Positions 24,607-32,178 of a stretch of DNA of 64,000 nt are shown here, piece by piece. The stretch is taken from positions 93,497 to 157,496 of the forward strand of contig NZ_RHOD01000001.1 of the NCBI RefSeq assembly GCF_003946095.1. Direction: 5' to 3'. A program made the position numbers and the translations under genes. The number at the start of each line of letters is the position of its first letter. The stretch's first letter is position 1. This DNA comes from Levilactobacillus lindianensis. GTDB lineage: Bacteria; Bacillota; Bacilli; Lactobacillales; Lactobacillaceae. The notes under the pieces are model-generated. The model was not told the DNA's origin. It searched no databases and was given only the letters and a program-made list of their open reading frames with translations.

Positions 24607-26325
24607 ATGTTGTTAGTCGCTTTCTTCTGTACCCTGTCCGCCTTTATTATGGCGATCATGGGTATCGTTCAACGCCGTCAACACCTCCGCCTACTGGCTG
24701 GGGTCTACGTCGTCTACTACCTGATCGCTCTGGTCGCCGTGTTCGTCGTCCTGCCGAGCAAGGCCCTCTTTAGCCTGATTATTTTAAATGTCATCAGTGG
24801 GGTCTGCTATCTACCATTCCTGGCCTTCAGCAGTCCTGACGTCGTCATTGAGGCCGGTGAGAACCGACCACATGTCCGGAGCCGTAATCGTGGTTTAAAC
24901 ATCGCAGCCGGCATTCTAGGGCTTCTCTTCTTGACTAGTCTTTTCGGGGCCGCGCAGACCAAGTTCGGCGTCAAACCCGTCTACAATTCCCTCAAGATTA
25001 AGACGATGAAGACCGCGCCGCTCCTGGATAAGGACGCCACGCCCATCGCCATTGCCCCCAAGACCGTCCGCAACAAGATGAACAAGGCCATGAGTGCCGT
25101 GCCCAATACATCCTATTACAAGCTGGGCGCGCTTCAGACCCAGGTCGTGAAGGGTAAGACCGTCTACATCGCCCCCGTTGAATTTGATGGTTTCTGGCGT
25201 TGGCAACGGGCGAAGAAGAGTCCCGGCTACTTCATGATTGACGCCACCAACGTCAATGCGGAACCACACTTCATCAAGCAACCCATGAAGTACACGCCGA
25301 GTGCCTACCTCTTTGACGACGCCCAACGAGTCATCTACAACCGTTTCCCAAGCTGGGTGCAGGAAGGTCAACCCCAACTGGAAATCAAAGACAACGGAGA
25401 ACCTTACTTCATCCAAACCGTTTACAAGGCCCGCGGCGTCTCCAGTCGAATCAACTACAAGAGTCTCCACGTCGCGGTCCTAAACGCTAAGACCGGGGAG
25501 ACCAAGCTCTACTCGGCTGCCGGGGCACCGAAATTTATCAACGAGTCGATTGCCTCCTCGACTGCCGCCGAGATGAATGAGATCTTCGGCTGGTACGGCA
25601 ATGGGTTCTTCAACGCTCATTTCAACAAGACCGGCGTCAAGGATCCTAACAGTAACGGGACCGAAGATGGCGTTACTCCCGTCGTTGACAAGCACGGGAA
25701 CATTTCGTATTTCAACGACTTCACCTCGCCGAAGACTGGGGCCGACTCAACCATGGGTTACTCCATGATTAACGCCCGAACTGGGACGCTGACTTACTAT
25801 ACCGGTAAGAATATCGGCGTCATGGATAGTGACGGGGCCAAGAAGATTGCCGAGAAGGAATACGTCGCCCAGAAATGGTCGGCCACGATGCCGATCATGT
25901 ACAACATCGACGGCACCCCGACCTGGGTCGTCTCCCTCTTAGACTCCACCGGGGCCTTCCGGAGCTACGCCTACATCAAGGCAGCCGACCAAAGTGTGAA
26001 GGCTTACGCGACCACGGCCACCCAGGCTCTGGACCAGTACCGCGTTCAGCTGGCCTCCTCTGGATCGACGGCCAGTTCCACCACAAATTCCAAGACCACC
26101 AAGGTTAGCGGCACCGTCGAACGGGTCGTGGTCATCCCCAACGGCGACACCCAGAACGTGCTCTTCGCCTTGAAGGGACAAGACACCCTCTGGACCATCG
26201 GCACCGCCGACTACCCCAAAGCCGTCCTGATGACCACTGGTGATCAAGTGAAGATCACCGGTCGCGTCAATGAAAGTGCCAAGACCGGGACCGTTGAGGC
26301 TTATGTGAACCGGACGTTTAAGTAA
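24607..26325 (+). CDS. Membrane protein with large extracytoplasmic domain, unknown function
   Basis: 572 residues; ATG 24607 follows AAAGGAA. The first 120 residues contain four probable membrane helices (about 3-20, 28-50, 54-74 and 98-116). The remaining 450 residues are polar and probably outside, with a Ser/Thr-rich linker at about 485-502 (SSGSTASSTTNSKTTKV). A short C-terminal beta domain follows (VSGTVERVVVIPNGDTQNVLFA, then GDQVKITGRV), which resembles an OB-like fold. I do not recognise a named family or catalytic motif. It is monocistronic, with a terminator at 26356. Confidence 0.75.
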   Translation: MLLVAFFCTLSAFIMAIMGIVQRRQHLRLLAGVYVVYYLIALVAVFVVLPSKALFSLIILNVISGVCYLPFLAFSSPDVVIEAGENRPHVRSRNRGLNIAAGILGLLFLTSLFGAAQTKFGVKPVYNSLKIKTMKTAPLLDKDATPIAIAPKTVRNKMNKAMSAVPNTSYYKLGALQTQVVKGKTVYIAPVEFDGFWRWQRAKKSPGYFMIDATNVNAEPHFIKQPMKYTPSAYLFDDAQRVIYNRFPSWVQEGQPQLEIKDNGEPYFIQTVYKARGVSSRINYKSLHVAVLNAKTGETKLYSAAGAPKFINESIASSTAAEMNEIFGWYGNGFFNAHFNKTGVKDPNSNGTEDGVTPVVDKHGNISYFNDFTSPKTGADSTMGYSMINARTGTLTYYTGKNIGVMDSDGAKKIAEKEYVAQKWSATMPIMYNIDGTPTWVVSLLDSTGAFRSYAYIKAADQSVKAYATTATQALDQYRVQLASSGSTASSTTNSKTTKVSGTVERVVVIPNGDTQNVLFALKGQDTLWTIGTADYPKAVLMTTGDQVKITGRVNESAKTGTVEAYVNRTFK

Positions 26326-26355
26326 ACAATTTCAACCAATTATGAAGGACTAAAT

Positions 26356-26399
26356 GAAACGACTATCTGAGCCTGATGAGCTCTGATAGTCGTTTCTTA
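26356..26399 (+). terminator. Terminator after the 24607-26325 gene
   Basis: Arms GAAACGACTATC and GATAGTCGTTTC pair perfectly, followed by a short T-rich stretch. Confidence 0.8.
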
Positions 26400-26486
26400 T
26401 TAAACAGATAATATCGAAAACTTTATTGAGCACGTTCTACGGCATCGAACCTCAAAGGTGCTAGGATTACTCCGAGTTGATTAGAT

Positions 26487-26753
26487 TTGTCCCCCAACGT
26501 GTCCTTAACCCCAACCGTAGATGCTAAAGTCAAAGCTCGTGCCAGTGAAGTTGCTGCTAGTAACGGCCTAAATTTAACCGACGTTATCACACTGTTTTTG
26601 CAAGAAGTCTGTCAAACTGGAAAGCTACCATTTACATCATCCACAACCGACTTCCCCGATATTTGGAACGACGATCCTCAGGCAATCGCAACGTTCAATA
26701 AAAAATTAGGAATTGCCAACGATCACCATGATTTTGGTATAGAACAGCCTTAA
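26487..26753 (+). CDS. RelB/DinJ-family antitoxin-like protein (orphan)
   Basis: About 84-88 residues. The ribbon-helix-helix region reads VDAKVKARASEVAASNGLNL then TDVITLFLQEV, matching the DinJ/RelB pattern, and the tail NKKLGIANDHHDFG resembles antitoxin C-termini. The start is uncertain: TTG 26487 or GTG 26499, neither with a good ribosome-binding site, so the 5' end may be damaged. No RelE/YafQ toxin gene follows; a terminator starts 9 bp after the stop. It may be a stranded antitoxin or an anti-addiction gene. Confidence 0.6.
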   Translation: MSPNVSLTPTVDAKVKARASEVAASNGLNLTDVITLFLQEVCQTGKLPFTSSTTDFPDIWNDDPQAIATFNKKLGIANDHHDFGIEQP

Positions 26754-26761
26754 TTAAGACT

Positions 26762-26800
26762 AAGAAGCGGACAGTTTGAATTGCTGTCCGCTTCTTTATT
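26762..26800. terminator. Bidirectional terminator
   Basis: Arms AAGAAGCGGACAG and CTGTCCGCTTCTT lie between the converging antitoxin-like gene and aldo/keto reductase gene. Confidence 0.8.
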
Positions 26801-26818
26801 CATCTTCAATTCAGTCGA

Positions 26819-27826
26819 TTACCGTGTGAAATTCGTGTCATCCGCCGCTAGTGGTCCCACCAATTCATGAGGCCGATAAGGTTCCTCCAGATAGGCAATA
26901 TCTTCGGCGGATAATGTCAGATCCAACGCCTTCACAGCGTCTTGGAGATGACTAGACTTAGTCGCTCCGATGATCGGCGCCGTGACGGTTGGCTTCTGTA
27001 AGAGCCAGGCCAAAGCAACCTGAACCCGGTCGACACCATACTTCTGGGCGATCTCACCGACACGCGCAATGATGGGCATATCTAAGTCTTTGCTGTCATT
27101 GTACTTTTCGCGGGCCACCTTATCCGTGGCATAGCGCTTGGTTTCGCCAGCCCAATCACGGGTCAACCGACCCGAAGCCAGAGGACTATACGGCGTCACA
27201 GCGATACCTTGATCGGCACACAGTGGCAACATCTCCCGTTCCTCCTCACGATAGAGCAGGTTCAGGTGATTTTGCATTGACACAAACTTGGTCCACCCGT
27301 GTTGTTCGGCGACGGCTTGGGCCTTTTCAAATTGCCAAGCAAACATGGCCGAGGCCCCGATATAACGGGCCTTCCCCGACTTAACGACATCGTTCAAGGC
27401 TTCCATGGTCTCTTCGATTGGCGTGGTGTAATCCCACCGATGAATGATATAGAGGTCAACGTAGTCCGTTTGAAGGCGTTCCAGACTCTGGTCAATTTGT
27501 GACAAAATCGCCTTACGCGAGAGTCCCGCTAAGTTGGGCCCTTGCGTTGGCGTGAAGAAGACCTTTGTGGCCAAGACAATCTTGTCGCGGTCGGCCAACT
27601 TATTCAGGGCGTGCCCGACGAATCGTTCGCTGTCCCCATGGGAATAAATATTGGCCGTATCAAAAAAGTTAATCCCGAGATCCAAAGCTTCCTTGATGAC
27701 CGCTTCACTCGGTTCCTCACCAATCGCCCAGGGAAACATCCCCGTGGATGCGTTACCGAAGCCCATCGTTCCCAAACACAAGCGAGAAACGTCGAGTCCA
27801 GTATGACCTAATTTCGTATATTGCAT
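26819..27826 (-). CDS. Aldo/keto reductase (YajO-like)
   Basis: 335 residues; ATG 27826 follows AAAGGAAG. The AKR barrel is clear: LGHTGLDVSRLCLGTMGFG at the N-terminus, NFFDTANIYSHGDSE (catalytic Asp and Tyr), KIVLATKVF (Lys) and DYVDLYIIHRWD (His). The nucleotide-binding end has ALAWLLQKPTVTAPIIGATK. It would reduce aldehydes or ketones with NADPH in the cytoplasm; the substrate is unknown. It is the last gene of a run with the NAD(P)H-binding protein at 28052 and the decayed monooxygenase fragment, whose stop codon overlaps the AKR ribosome-binding region. Together they suggest a small redox or detoxification operon. Confidence 0.9.
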   Translation of the reverse strand: MQYTKLGHTGLDVSRLCLGTMGFGNASTGMFPWAIGEEPSEAVIKEALDLGINFFDTANIYSHGDSERFVGHALNKLADRDKIVLATKVFFTPTQGPNLAGLSRKAILSQIDQSLERLQTDYVDLYIIHRWDYTTPIEETMEALNDVVKSGKARYIGASAMFAWQFEKAQAVAEQHGWTKFVSMQNHLNLLYREEEREMLPLCADQGIAVTPYSPLASGRLTRDWAGETKRYATDKVAREKYNDSKDLDMPIIARVGEIAQKYGVDRVQVALAWLLQKPTVTAPIIGATKSSHLQDAVKALDLTLSAEDIAYLEEPYRPHELVGPLAADDTNFTR

Positions 27827-27841
27827 CTGTTTCAGCTTCCT

Positions 27842-28051
27842 TTAATCAATTTTGTGAATGACGGTCAACCCACCCTGATTAACCAAGGTATCGCCCGTCA
27901 AAACCGTCGCATCGGCCATCGTGATCAGCGACTGCGATTCGGTCTGATAGATTTGAAAGGCGGGTGTCTGACAATGGGCCTTAAAGGCCGCCAGATCTTG
28001 AAAGACTTCAAAAAGCATCCAACGCGTCGGATCGTCGACGACTTGTCCTCC
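27842..28051 (-). pseudogene. Truncated antibiotic-biosynthesis-monooxygenase (ABM) gene
   Basis: About 69 open codons follow directly after, and in frame with, the stop of the gene at 28052. The protein would read DPTRWMLFEVFQDLAAFKAH then CQTPAFQIYQ, the C-terminal half of a small ABM-fold monooxygenase (family about 95-110 residues). The GGAGG ribosome-binding site is intact, but no ATG, GTG or TTG start follows it at a usable distance. The N-terminal 25-30 codons appear deleted. An internal ATG (WMLFEV) lacks a ribosome-binding site. It is probably a remnant of an operon gene. Confidence 0.7.
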
Positions 28052-28693
28052 TTAATACCAGCTGGGTTTGTCGCCATCGGTGCCGGCCTTATCTAAGCCA
28101 ACGCTGGCATTCTGGTACTGACTTGGATCGGCAATGACCTTGAAGGCAAAGTCAGCTACACTCCGACGAGAAACTTCGGTCCCCTTAAAGCCATCCGCCA
28201 AGGTTGTCACTTCATAGTCAACCTCGTCGTTGTCGGTCAACCAAGCTGGCCGAATTTCGGTAAAGGTCACACCGGACTGCGCAACGACATCAGCCGTCTC
28301 ACGGAAACCAGGTAGGTAGGCACCAATCATCTTTTCATTCCATTCCCCGAACTTACCGGGAACTTCACGGTGTGCGCCCAGTGAACTGATGTAGAGCAAA
28401 CGTTGGACCTTCGTTTGCGCCATGGCGTCCACCACACTCTGCGTTTGGGTGGCCAGATCTTGGCCCCCTAAATTCGAGTAAACGACGTCGACACTAGCCA
28501 TGGCCTTAGCAACCGCCGCCGTGTCGTTAACATCTCCATCAACCAGCGTGACACGGTCATTGGCCGCATACTGGTTCAACCGGTCGGCGTTCCGCAAAAA
28601 TAACGTTAAGGTATCCGTGGTTTCATGCAACAGGCGCTCCGTTAAAATCCGAGCCATGGCCCCGTTGGCCCCAATAATCATCACTTTAGTCAT
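28052..28693 (-). CDS. NAD(P)H-binding atypical SDR protein
   Basis: 213 residues; ATG 28693 follows ATAGGAGG. The Rossmann motif is at the start (KVMIIGANGAMARILTERLL), followed by VTLVDGDVNDTAAVAKAM, VVYSNLGG and RLLYISSLGAH. These match the NmrA/YwnB-like atypical short-chain dehydrogenases that bind NAD(P)H and act as sensors or reductases. The gene leads a probable operon with the ABM remnant and the aldo/keto reductase. The conserved 31-bp motif (28818-28848) lies about 125 bp upstream of its start. Confidence 0.85.
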   Translation of the reverse strand: MTKVMIIGANGAMARILTERLLHETTDTLTLFLRNADRLNQYAANDRVTLVDGDVNDTAAVAKAMASVDVVYSNLGGQDLATQTQSVVDAMAQTKVQRLLYISSLGAHREVPGKFGEWNEKMIGAYLPGFRETADVVAQSGVTFTEIRPAWLTDNDEVDYEVTTLADGFKGTEVSRRSVADFAFKVIADPSQYQNASVGLDKAGTDGDKPSWY

Positions 28694-28817
28694 TTAAAAA
28701 ACCTCCTATTTTCGTAAACCGAAACCGGTCTCAACGAGATCGCCCTCTGGTAGTCATCATACGCTACTTAGAGCTGAGTCCCTTCTCAGAAACCTTTTTA
28801 AAATTAAGCTTCACTAT

Positions 28818-28848
28818 TACTAACGAAATTGGACCCAATTTTTTCGCA
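28818..28848 (+). repeat. Short intergenic motif shared with 7301-7331
   Basis: The copy begins TACTAACGAAATT and ends TTTTTCGCA with the same 31-bp length as the copy at 7301. It lies between two minus-strand genes, upstream of 28693 and downstream of the MerR gene. Confidence 0.5.
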
Positions 28849-28910
28849 TTAATTTTTAGCAACCGTTTCTATCCGCTTAATCAATCACCCTATCCATAAT
28901 AAGCACCCGC

Positions 28911-29264
28911 CTAACAAGCAGCGCTGGTCTGTAACATCTGGGTTGGTAAATCAGCAATCTTCGTTTCGAGCCGTTTCAGGGATTCCTGTAAGTGATCAAT
29001 TTGGTTGCGTAGTTCTGCGGCCTGATCCGTTAAAATCTCGCGTTGTTCTTCGCTTGATTTGGCTGCTTGGAACTGCCTAATTTCCTCGATTGTGACACCA
29101 CAGTCTCGTAGATCCAAAATTCCCTTGATCTGGGCCAGATCGGCGGCGCTGTAATCGCGCATCCCACTGATTCGGGTAATCGGCGCCATAATCCTAATCT
29201 GTTCATAATAACGGAGTGTCCATGCACTGGTTCTTAACTGCTTAGCGGCTTCATTGATTTTCAT
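28911..29264 (-). CDS. MerR-family transcriptional regulator
   Basis: 117 residues from ATG 29264, with AGAGGG at normal distance; a GTG at 29279 would lie on the wrong side of that site. The MerR helix-turn-helix is clear (MKINEAAKQL, TLRYYEQIRIMAP, RDYSAADLAQIKGILDLRDCGVTIEEI). It is followed by a dimerisation coiled coil (AAELRNQIDHLQESLKRLETKI). The tail ends in a single Cys (TSAAC). MerR proteins of this size sense small molecules or stress. Its start is 18 bp from the stop of the DUF2255 gene, so the two form an operon. Confidence 0.9.
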   Translation of the reverse strand: MKINEAAKQLRTSAWTLRYYEQIRIMAPITRISGMRDYSAADLAQIKGILDLRDCGVTIEEIRQFQAAKSSEEQREILTDQAAELRNQIDHLQESLKRLETKIADLPTQMLQTSAAC

Positions 29265-29282
29265 GGGAATCCCTCTCACTTT

Positions 29283-29660
29283 CTAGGCTGGCAAAATTTC
29301 TACGGTAGCCGACTGTGGCCCCGCTTCTAACATCGGTTGAACGTAGGCACTGTCCTGATATTTCTGGCAATAGGCGTTATCAATCCGGGTGGTCAATTCG
29401 GCATCGCCGCGGACGGGACGAAATCCCACCTGAAAGGTCCGACCAGCCAAGTAGATTCGCCCCGCCCGCTGGTCAATTGCTGAGCGATACCACGAGGAAC
29501 GCTGGCCATTCCAGGCCCGGACGTACAAGTGCTCACCCACCAACACGGACCAAATCCAAGTTGGCGTCCCATAGGTCTGACCATCGCTATAAAACGGCGA
29601 GATCCGCAGGTCATCGGCGGTGGCGAAGGCTTGTAACCGTTCTGTGGTCCACTTTTTCAT
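29283..29660 (-). CDS. DUF2255 family protein
   Basis: 125 residues. The sequence KKWTTERLQAFATADDLRIS, then YGTPTWIWSVLVGEHLYVRAWNG, then SWYRSAIDQRAGRI is the pattern of DUF2255, a small family related to split-barrel flavin/nitroreductase-like folds. The function is not established. It is first in a two-gene unit with MerR and is divergent from the LysR gene at 29779. The 118-bp gap between them carries an AATGCTTA motif that also occurs before the acetyltransferase gene. Confidence 0.82.
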   Translation of the reverse strand: MKKWTTERLQAFATADDLRISPFYSDGQTYGTPTWIWSVLVGEHLYVRAWNGQRSSWYRSAIDQRAGRIYLAGRTFQVGFRPVRGDAELTTRIDNAYCQKYQDSAYVQPMLEAGPQSATVEILPA

Positions 29661-29725
29661 CTACCCTCGTTCCCTTCTGTCGTTATCTTCAAGTTCTATC
29701 TTATGAGTTGACTTTTAATATGTCG

Positions 29726-29741
29726 AATGCTTAGATCAAAT
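29726..29741. promoter_or_regulatory. Candidate LysR-type operator, site 1
   Basis: AATGCTTAGATCAAAT, followed by TAAG, contains CTTA-N8-TAAG. Fourteen of the 16 bases recur at 31803-31818 before the acetyltransferase operon. It sits between the divergent DUF2255 and LysR genes. Confidence 0.55.
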
Positions 29742-29778
29742 TAAGTGCTATACAAATTAGTTATAGGAGATGACGACG

Positions 29779-30660
29779 ATGGAATTACGCGTCTTACGTT
29801 ACTTTTTGATGGTCGTTCAGGAAAAGAATATCAGTCAAGCTTCGGCACGGCTCCACGTCTCGCAACCCACCGTTTCGCGGCAACTCAAAGAGTTAGAGGC
29901 CGAACTCGGCACGGTGCTTTTCGAGCGGGGCAATCGCAGCATTCAGCTAACGGCCGACGGCGAGTACTTTGCCAATCAGGCCAAGCAAATCCTATCCTTG
30001 ACCGACAAGACGCTGGCCAATATCCATCAGGAACAGGACGTTCGGGGAGCCGTCTACGTTGGCAGTGCCGAGGCGCGAAGCATTTTGACCGTGGCACAGG
30101 CCATCGGCCACCTAAATCAGCAGCATCCGCACGTCCAGATTAACCTCGTCAGCACCGATGCCAGTGATATCCACCAACAACTCGGCTCCGGCATCTTTGA
30201 TTTCGGCGTCGTCATGGAACCCACGGACAAGTCCGACTATGACTTCTTGCGGTTGCCGGGCGAGAGTCGCTGGGGACTCCTGGTCCAGAATCACTCGCCG
30301 CTGGCCCAACAAGCCACGGTAAGTCTCGACGACATCGCCCACGCCACACTCATCTTGCCGCAACAAGGTGGCAGTCAGCGCATCCACGCCCTCTTTGGAC
30401 TGGACACGGCCGCCTTGCACATCGCGGCCACCTACAACCTGCTGTACAACGCCTCACTTCTGGTCTCGGCCGGCGTTGGGAGTGCATTAGGCCTCGACGG
30501 AATCATCAACACGAATCAATCTGACCTCACCTTTGTTCCCCTGGAACCACGGACCTCATCTGGGTCTAGTCTAATCTGGTTGAAGGGCCAGCGTCTGTCT
30601 ACTGCCGCCCAGGCATTACTGGCGCAGATTCGAGCCGAGTTGACGCCCGTCGAGAATTAA
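29779..30660 (+). CDS. LysR-family transcriptional regulator
   Basis: 293 residues from ATG 29779, with TAGGAG 9 bases before it; an ATG at 29770 abuts the ribosome-binding site and is unlikely. The LysR helix-turn-helix is textbook (MELRVLRYFLMVVQEKNIS, then RLHVSQPTVSRQLKELEAELG). The effector domain begins near 90 (GAVYVGSAEARSI). LysR proteins usually regulate themselves and a nearby target. Here the shared AATGCTTA motif suggests that targets are the divergent DUF2255-MerR unit and the O-acetyltransferase/lipoprotein operon at 31745-30668, whose 3' end is 8 bp away. Confidence 0.92.
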   Translation: MELRVLRYFLMVVQEKNISQASARLHVSQPTVSRQLKELEAELGTVLFERGNRSIQLTADGEYFANQAKQILSLTDKTLANIHQEQDVRGAVYVGSAEARSILTVAQAIGHLNQQHPHVQINLVSTDASDIHQQLGSGIFDFGVVMEPTDKSDYDFLRLPGESRWGLLVQNHSPLAQQATVSLDDIAHATLILPQQGGSQRIHALFGLDTAALHIAATYNLLYNASLLVSAGVGSALGLDGIINTNQSDLTFVPLEPRTSSGSSLIWLKGQRLSTAAQALLAQIRAELTPVEN

Positions 30661-30667
30661 AACCAGT

Positions 30668-31168
30668 CTAGTCTGCGGTGATTCTGACCGTAAACGGCCG
30701 AAATTGCTGGCGAATCAGTTTTTCCGCTCGGCGCCGCTGGTCAAAGTGACCCAACACATGAATCCCTTGATAATACGCCACATCTCCCCAGTAGAAGACC
30801 AGTCGGGGTTGGGGGGCCCAATAGGCAATATCGCCAGGACGCGGATCGGCCCCGCTTGGTGTGTGCTTTACCCGCAGTGCCTGCTTTAAGTCGCTCGTCT
30901 TTTCAGGGTCGCCAGCACCCATCCCGTTGAACCGAAATTTGGTCGGTAACTGGCGGCGTAGCTGTTTCGCCGGTTGACTCTGATTCAAGTGTGCCTTAAA
31001 CCGGTGACCAGCAATGGTGACTTGAATCGCAGTACTTGCCGAACGCCGGTGGCTCATCTTCGTAGACGCGGCCGCAGAACTAGCCCTAGCCGACTTAGCT
31101 GTTGGTTGCGACGCACAGCCGGACAACCCGACTAGACTGAGGCCAAGCAAGAGCCACTTAATTTTCAT
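30668..31168 (-). CDS. Lipoprotein with cyclophilin-like domain
   Basis: 166 residues with a lipoprotein signal (LLLGLSLVGLSGCAS, lipobox LSGC). After a Ser/Ala linker the domain reads IQVTIAGHRFKAHLNQSQPA, then KQLRRQLP, then FNGMGAGD, PRPGDIAYWAPQPRLVFYWG and IHVLGHF. This is the pattern of small bacterial cyclophilin-like proteins (Cyclophil_like), which often occur with reductases or flavoproteins. It is probably anchored on the outer face of the membrane. The start codon overlaps the last 11 bp of the acetyltransferase gene, so it is translationally coupled to it. Confidence 0.82.
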   Translation of the reverse strand: MKIKWLLLGLSLVGLSGCASQPTAKSARASSAAASTKMSHRRSASTAIQVTIAGHRFKAHLNQSQPAKQLRRQLPTKFRFNGMGAGDPEKTSDLKQALRVKHTPSGADPRPGDIAYWAPQPRLVFYWGDVAYYQGIHVLGHFDQRRRAEKLIRQQFRPFTVRITAD

Positions 31169-31745
31169 CTGGTGTGCTTCCTTTCACGCGGCGTAAGATC
31201 CGAACGGGCGATCCCACGACAACCATATTGGCTGGGACGTCCTTAGTCACAATGGACCCGGCTCCGACGATAGCATTTTCACCCACCGTGACTCCTGGGA
31301 GAATCAGAGCCTTGGCGCCGACCCAGGCATTCTTTTCAATGTGAATCGACTTGGCATAGACGTCACGCCGATGGGCGGGATCCTCGACATGATTGACCGT
31401 GATCAACATGGCGCCCGGGCCAATCAAGGCCCCGTCTGCCAAATAAATGCCGCCCAAGTCCACAAACATCACGCCTTGATTGACGTAGACATTTTCACCG
31501 AAAAAGAGATGTGGCCCAAAGTCGCTGTGCACCGGGGCATTCACCTCGGTTGATTCCGGAATGTTGTACCCTACGACGCGACTGAGCGTGGCACGACGTT
31601 CGGCATTGGTCTGATCGATATGGTTAAATTTTTTCAGTAACTCTTGTGTCTTTTGAACGGTCTGATTGACCAGTTGAAAGTCTGCCCCGGTGAAGTCCAG
31701 AGGCTTCCCGGATAAGGCACGTTGAAAAATTGCGGGTTCTGTCAT
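31158..31745 (-). CDS. Maltose/galactoside-type sugar O-acetyltransferase
   Basis: 195 residues; ATG 31745 follows AAAGGAGG. After a helical N-terminal part (LLKKFNHIDQTNAERRATL) comes a left-handed beta-helix of hexapeptide repeats (PVHSDFGPHLFFGENVYVNQ ... IGPGAMLITVNH ... AWVGAKALILPGVTVGENAI ... IVTKDVPANMVVVGSPVRIL). The catalytic His is probably in TVNHVED. The enzyme moves acetyl groups from acetyl-CoA to sugars or glycosides. It leads a two-gene operon with the cyclophilin-like lipoprotein, an unusual pairing. Confidence 0.88.
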   Translation of the reverse strand: MTEPAIFQRALSGKPLDFTGADFQLVNQTVQKTQELLKKFNHIDQTNAERRATLSRVVGYNIPESTEVNAPVHSDFGPHLFFGENVYVNQGVMFVDLGGIYLADGALIGPGAMLITVNHVEDPAHRRDVYAKSIHIEKNAWVGAKALILPGVTVGENAIVGAGSIVTKDVPANMVVVGSPVRILRRVKGSTPDEN

Positions 31746-31802
31746 GTTGATGACCTCCTTTGGTTACAAATGCCAGTATAGGAAGTCTGATTGTATATAG
31801 CC

Positions 31803-31818
31803 AATGCTTAAATTAAAT
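31803..31818. promoter_or_regulatory. Candidate LysR-type operator, site 2
   Basis: AATGCTTAAATTAAAT lies 58-73 bp upstream of the acetyltransferase start and matches site 1 (29726) in 14 of 16 bases. Confidence 0.55.
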
Positions 31819-31862
31819 CATCATGTATAACTTTAAGGCATAGTCGTCTAAAAATTAACGCC

Positions 31863-31904
31863 AAAAAAGCCAAATCGAGACGGGGGAGTGTCGGTTTGGC
31901 TTTT
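31863..31904 (-). terminator. Terminator downstream of aldo/keto reductase 2
   Basis: Arms AAAAGCCAAA and TTTGGCTTTT with an inner CGA/CGG-type pairing; six T follow on the minus strand. E2 copy 2 lies between the gene and this hairpin. Confidence 0.75.
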
Positions 31905-32058
31905 CTGATGTGGTTTGTCTGATAGTTCTGGTCAGATTGACTGTTGTCTGTTTTCTTTACTGTGTTTGATGCATTTTATTAAATAGTTAGACCTGTTTGA
32001 TGCGTTAGAACCGGATCGGCTTCCGCCGCTTGATCCTTGGGGTGGCGGCCTCCGAAAC

Positions 32059-32169
32059 GTGCTCCGCCAACCAGCTCCCTGCGCTTAACCCCGTATCGGT
32101 CATGACCCAAGACCAGGGTCATAACCGATACGACGTTAATGCTCAGGAGCTAACCGGTTGGCTCCGCAC
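32059..32169 (+). repeat. E2 structured element, copy 2
   Basis: Outer helix GCCAACC/GGTTGGC, second helix AGCTCC/GGAGCT, then loop strands TGCGCTTAACCCC and ACGTTAATGCTC, and distal helix GTATCGGT/ACCGATAC capped by ATGACCC/GGGTCAT. All helix sequences differ from the other copies, but the loop is nearly unchanged. It ends 10 bp from the stop of the aldo/keto reductase gene. Confidence 0.8.
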
Positions 32170-32178
32170 TCTATTTTT

